Assembly: GCF_017355785.1 (NCBI RefSeq) | Contig: NZ_JAFEWE010000018.1 | Span: 48,943-112,942 of the forward strand | Direction: 5' to 3' | Source: Desertivirga arenae | GTDB taxonomy: Bacteria > Bacteroidota > Bacteroidia > Sphingobacteriales > Sphingobacteriaceae | Length of the DNA: 64,000 nucleotides | In this document: piece by piece, positions 61,609 to 64,000 of the stretch | Position numbering within the stretch: the first letter of the stretch is position 1 | Layout of the letters: each line of letters starts with the position of its first letter | Made by a program: the position numbers and the translations under genes | The notes under the pieces: model-generated | Databases searched by the model: none | The model's input: only the letters and a program-made list of their open reading frames with translations | What the model was told of the DNA's origin: nothing

Positions 61609-61887
61609 ATGAAAAACCAACAAGAGAACCCGGAAGAAAACAACGGACACGATAATACTATCGGTGGCGCACAAACTAATACCCCTGATCCTGAAACCCA
61701 AAATGACACAGGATTTGCAGGTACTACTAATTCATTAAGCGAATCGAGAAATGACGATGATGGGTATCAGATAGCAATAGAAGATACTATGATCGGTTAC
61801 GACGGAGACGAAAGCCAGATGGATATGGATCTGGGAGAGGAAGACCGGAAACGATCAGGAAGATCGGGAATCGATGATAACTCCTAG
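61609..61887 (+). CDS. Small acidic disordered protein, 92 aa
   Basis: The sequence is almost all polar and acidic (NQQENPEENNGHDN, ESRNDDDGYQIAIED, DGDESQMDMDLGEEDRKRSG) with no hydrophobic core, so it is likely intrinsically disordered. I do not recognise a family. A strong terminator follows. The start region AUGAAAAAC and the AUCUAC 11 nt upstream are complementary to two parts of the small-RNA linker. Confidence 0.6.
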   Translation: MKNQQENPEENNGHDNTIGGAQTNTPDPETQNDTGFAGTTNSLSESRNDDDGYQIAIEDTMIGYDGDESQMDMDLGEEDRKRSGRSGIDDNS

Positions 61888-61898
61888 AATAAAGTTTA

Positions 61899-61929
61899 AA
61901 AGGTCTGGCATTTGATGCCGGACCTTTTT
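61899..61929 (+). terminator. Intrinsic terminator after the 92-aa gene
   Basis: AGGTCTGGCAT / ATGCCGGACCT is an 11-bp stem (one T-G) with a 3-nt loop and five T after it on the plus strand. Confidence 0.85.
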
Positions 61930-61951
61930 GCTTATTTATCAAGCAATAGCT

Positions 61952-62926
61952 TTAATCATACACCTCCTTATTAACCAGGTAAGGAAGCCTTTCACCTTTA
62001 AGTCCGGCAATTATATTTTCAGCAACTCTTCTCACCATCTTTTCTCTCGTTTCCTCAGTTGAGGTTCCTATGTGAGGCAAAATAGTCGCGTTTTCAAGTT
62101 TAAGCAATGGATTATCAGGGCTCATTGGTTCCGGATTAGTGACATCAAGACCGGCACCCCAGATCTGCTTTTTCGCCAAAGCTTCTGTTAGGTCATTTTC
62201 GTTATGAATCTGTCCCCGTGCAGTGTTAATAAAAATAGCGGAAGGCTTCATCGCCGAAAAAACCTCCATATTAAACAGCCCCCTGGTTTCATTGCTCAGG
62301 ACAGAGTGAACAGACAAGACATCACTTCGCTGAACAAGCTTATCAAAAGGTACTTTTTCAGCTCCTAATTCTTGTTCTGCCCGGAAGTTCCGGCTGCGGT
62401 TGCAATAGATGATCTTCATATCATAGGCAGCGCGACACAAGGCTGCCATCCGAGAACCTATATTCCCAAGTCCGAAAACCCCGAGGGTCTTATCTCTAAG
62501 CTCTATGCCTAAATGGGCAGTAGGTTCAAAGAAAGCCCACTCCCCCTTCAATATCCTTTTATGCTGATATAGGGCATTTCTTGCAACCATCAGCATAAGC
62601 ATAAAGGCAGTTTCTGCAGTAGCTTCATCAACTACTGCCGGAGTGTTTCCGATGGGGATACGAAAGCGGGTAGCCGTCATGAGGTCTACATTATCGTAAC
62701 CAACTGCGTGAAGGGCAATAACTTTCAAATGCTGGCAAGCCTCCAGGAACTGCGCATCAACCTTTATAGGTCCGGCTACAATAAGGGCGTCGTGTTGCCG
62801 GCATTTTCTGATCAACTCATCCCGGCTTAGCTCTCTCCGTTCTTCCCATTGGTTTACTTCGATGCCAGCTTCCTCCATTAAACGTATGCCAAGGTCAGTT
62901 ATAACGCGTGTTGAAAATACCTTCAT
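61952..62926 (-). CDS. D-isomer-specific 2-hydroxyacid dehydrogenase
   Basis: The protein has 324 residues. The NAD motif VFGLGNIGSRMA is GxGxxG. The catalytic triad appears as Arg in FINTARGQIH, Glu in TNPEPM and His in ILPHIGTST. The GyaR/GhrB-type range includes D-glycerate, hydroxypyruvate and glyoxylate reductases; the exact substrate is not fixed. It is a single gene on the minus strand, convergent with the 92-aa gene. Confidence 0.93.
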   Translation of the reverse strand: MKVFSTRVITDLGIRLMEEAGIEVNQWEERRELSRDELIRKCRQHDALIVAGPIKVDAQFLEACQHLKVIALHAVGYDNVDLMTATRFRIPIGNTPAVVDEATAETAFMLMLMVARNALYQHKRILKGEWAFFEPTAHLGIELRDKTLGVFGLGNIGSRMAALCRAAYDMKIIYCNRSRNFRAEQELGAEKVPFDKLVQRSDVLSVHSVLSNETRGLFNMEVFSAMKPSAIFINTARGQIHNENDLTEALAKKQIWGAGLDVTNPEPMSPDNPLLKLENATILPHIGTSTEETREKMVRRVAENIIAGLKGERLPYLVNKEVYD

Positions 62927-63336
62927 TAGTCTCCTATAAATATCCAGCGAAAGTAGAAGTATAATGGAAAGTTACACTATTCTTTCAGGATAAGATCCTG
63001 CTCCTACTCCGTATTCACTGTTTTAATGTTGAATTAAGGGGTCGCTTAAGGGTAAAGTCGAATTATTCCCCGATCTGTTGATTTTTAGGAGTCTAAGTGA
63101 CCTCTAAGCTTTACGGTTACAAAAACAGGTCTTTTTGCGGAAAATACCCAAATTTCATTTAATTCTTAGTCTTATCTGGCTCCCAAATGGGTGTATATGA
63201 AGAAATAAGGCGTTTTTTAGCGAATCAGGTATTTTTTGGATCAACACTTCCGAAAAGCGGAACAAGAGAGACTCTTCAGTCCGGCACGCCAATTGGCAGA
63301 CTTAGGCGAAAAAGAAACTATCTAAAGAAAAACATC
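62927..63336. other. Divergent intergenic region
   Basis: About 410 bp between the dehydrogenase and the Thr/Gly-rich protein gene. A reading frame from 63187 extends the latter N-terminally, but it lacks a signal peptide and is probably spurious. No clear promoter was found. Confidence 0.5.
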
Positions 63337-63858
63337 ATGAAAAAAGTGTGTGCATTATTAGCATTTGTTCTGGCAGCTGTTGTGTCAGAAAATAGTTATG
63401 CTCAAACAGGAAGTCGTAAAACCGGAACAAGTTCCGATACAACTACCAACAGCAGAACGATCAAAAAAAGCAAAAAAACTACAACTGAGGGTACCACAAC
63501 TCCGAGAACTGGGACTACAGGTACTGGAACTGGAACTACAACCCAGGGAACTGACACAGGTACGGGAACTACTACAACTACTCCTTCTGGAACAGGTACA
63601 ACCACCACTACTCCAAGATCAGGTACAGGAACTACAGGCAGTGGCACCGGAACTACTACTCAGGGAACTGGTACACCTACAGGCACAACGACCATTCCGT
63701 CAACAGGCACAGGAACTGGTACCGGAACTACAACTTCACCTGGAACAGGAACTACTGGCACTGGCACCACTACTTCACCAGGTACTGGAACCGGAACTAC
63801 AGGTACTGGAACTACACAAGGTACAGGAGGCTCAACTACAACTACTCCTAAGCCATAG
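63337..63858 (+). CDS. Secreted Thr/Gly-rich low-complexity protein
   Basis: The protein has 173 residues from the ATG at 63337, which yields a clean signal peptide (CALLAFVLAAVVSENSYAQ). After a basic stretch (RTIKKSKKTT) it is almost entirely Thr, Gly, Pro and Ser in short irregular repeats (GTGTGTTTTPSGTGT-like). Such tracts are flexible and potentially O-glycosylated in Bacteroidota. No folded domain is seen. The repeats are built from near-identical GGAACT/GGTACA units, so both other plus frames and the minus strand also lack stops there; those frames are artefacts. Confidence 0.75.
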   Translation: MKKVCALLAFVLAAVVSENSYAQTGSRKTGTSSDTTTNSRTIKKSKKTTTEGTTTPRTGTTGTGTGTTTQGTDTGTGTTTTTPSGTGTTTTTPRSGTGTTGSGTGTTTQGTGTPTGTTTIPSTGTGTGTGTTTSPGTGTTGTGTTTSPGTGTGTTGTGTTQGTGGSTTTTPKP

Positions 63859-63923
63859 TGTATTGGTTTTAAATGTAACGTCCTAAAATAGGTTGACTAT
63901 TTTGTGAATACTAAATTGGCGTA

Positions 63924-63962
63924 AAAACCTCAAACATCCTCAAAAATGTTTGAGGTTTTTTT
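63924..63962 (+). terminator. Intrinsic terminator after the Thr/Gly-rich gene
   Basis: ACCTCAAACAT / ATGTTTGAGGT is an 11-bp stem extended by A-T pairs, loop 8 nt, then seven T. It is one of the strongest hairpins in the window. Confidence 0.9.
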
Positions 63963-64000
63963 ATAGGTTTTAACTTCCCTATTTTGTTGACTGTGCATTT

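Noticed and set aside
63365..63886. Long Leu/Gln-rich frame overlapping the Thr/Gly-rich gene
   Set aside because: It is the +1 reading of the same short repeats and lacks a signal peptide; the frame at 63337 has one.
1..64000. tRNA, rRNA, CRISPR arrays, insertion sequences
   Set aside because: No cloverleaf TPsiC arms, regularly spaced repeats with unique spacers, transposase or integrase motifs were found by reading both strands.

Overview
The window looks like chromosome of a Sphingobacteriales-type Bacteroidota (Pedobacter-like). The grounds are DUF1501/DUF1800 secretion partners, a TonB siderophore receptor, PAS-rich histidine kinases, DUF6266 and DUF5675 proteins, very long Ig/PKD-like surface proteins, AT-rich spacers and promoters of the Bacteroidota TAnnTTTG type. 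I saw no rRNA, tRNA, CRISPR array or insertion sequence. All calls come from reading the sequence; no database search was run.

Layout. 1-7.8 kb: two giant secreted repeat proteins on the minus strand; one has an exact 330-bp tandem repeat and runs off the left edge. 8.3-11.4 kb: amino-acid racemase, then an MBOAT acyltransferase with its SGNH partner. 11.9-17.8 kb: an accessory module with an HTH excisionase-like protein, an iteron-like non-coding region, a replication-initiator-like protein, a DnaC-like ATPase broken by one base, two DUF6266 proteins, DUF5675 and two small membrane proteins. 17.8-21.2 kb: a graveyard of gene fragments (response regulator, PAS kinase, RsbQ-like hydrolase, GNAT) whose intact relatives lie further right.

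21.3-45.1 kb is a signalling island. It holds six histidine kinases (two fused to a SpoIIAA/STAS-like tail), receiver proteins, a lone PAS protein, two RsbQ-like hydrolases and a BLUF blue-light sensor. The core is a minus-strand operon BLUF - RsbQ - PAS kinase - multi-PAS kinase - receiver (37503 to 31696). Four copies of an apparently undescribed small-RNA family of about 65 nt are scattered here, two of them bracketing this operon. Each has a 5' hairpin, an invariant 19-nt linker (GTTTTTCATAGGTAGATGT) and a 9-bp terminator hairpin with compensating base changes. A GTAAC-N17/18-GTAAT-like element lies at a fixed distance upstream of each. The same promoter-like element precedes the second RsbQ gene and a small gene at 58.8 kb. 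Between the kinases lie an AraC regulator, SnoaL, Crp/Fnr, HAD, CAT-like, GrpB and GNAT genes.

45.2-64 kb: small membrane and lipoproteins, a YhdH-type reductase, a TonB siderophore receptor whose promoter sits between two inverted Fur-like operators, the DUF1501/DUF1800 pair, a WG-repeat protein overlapping a DUF2306 membrane protein, a methyltransferase, a beta-propeller lyase-like protein, a carbamoyltransferase/PIG-L deacetylase pair, a 2-hydroxyacid dehydrogenase and a Thr/Gly-rich secreted protein.
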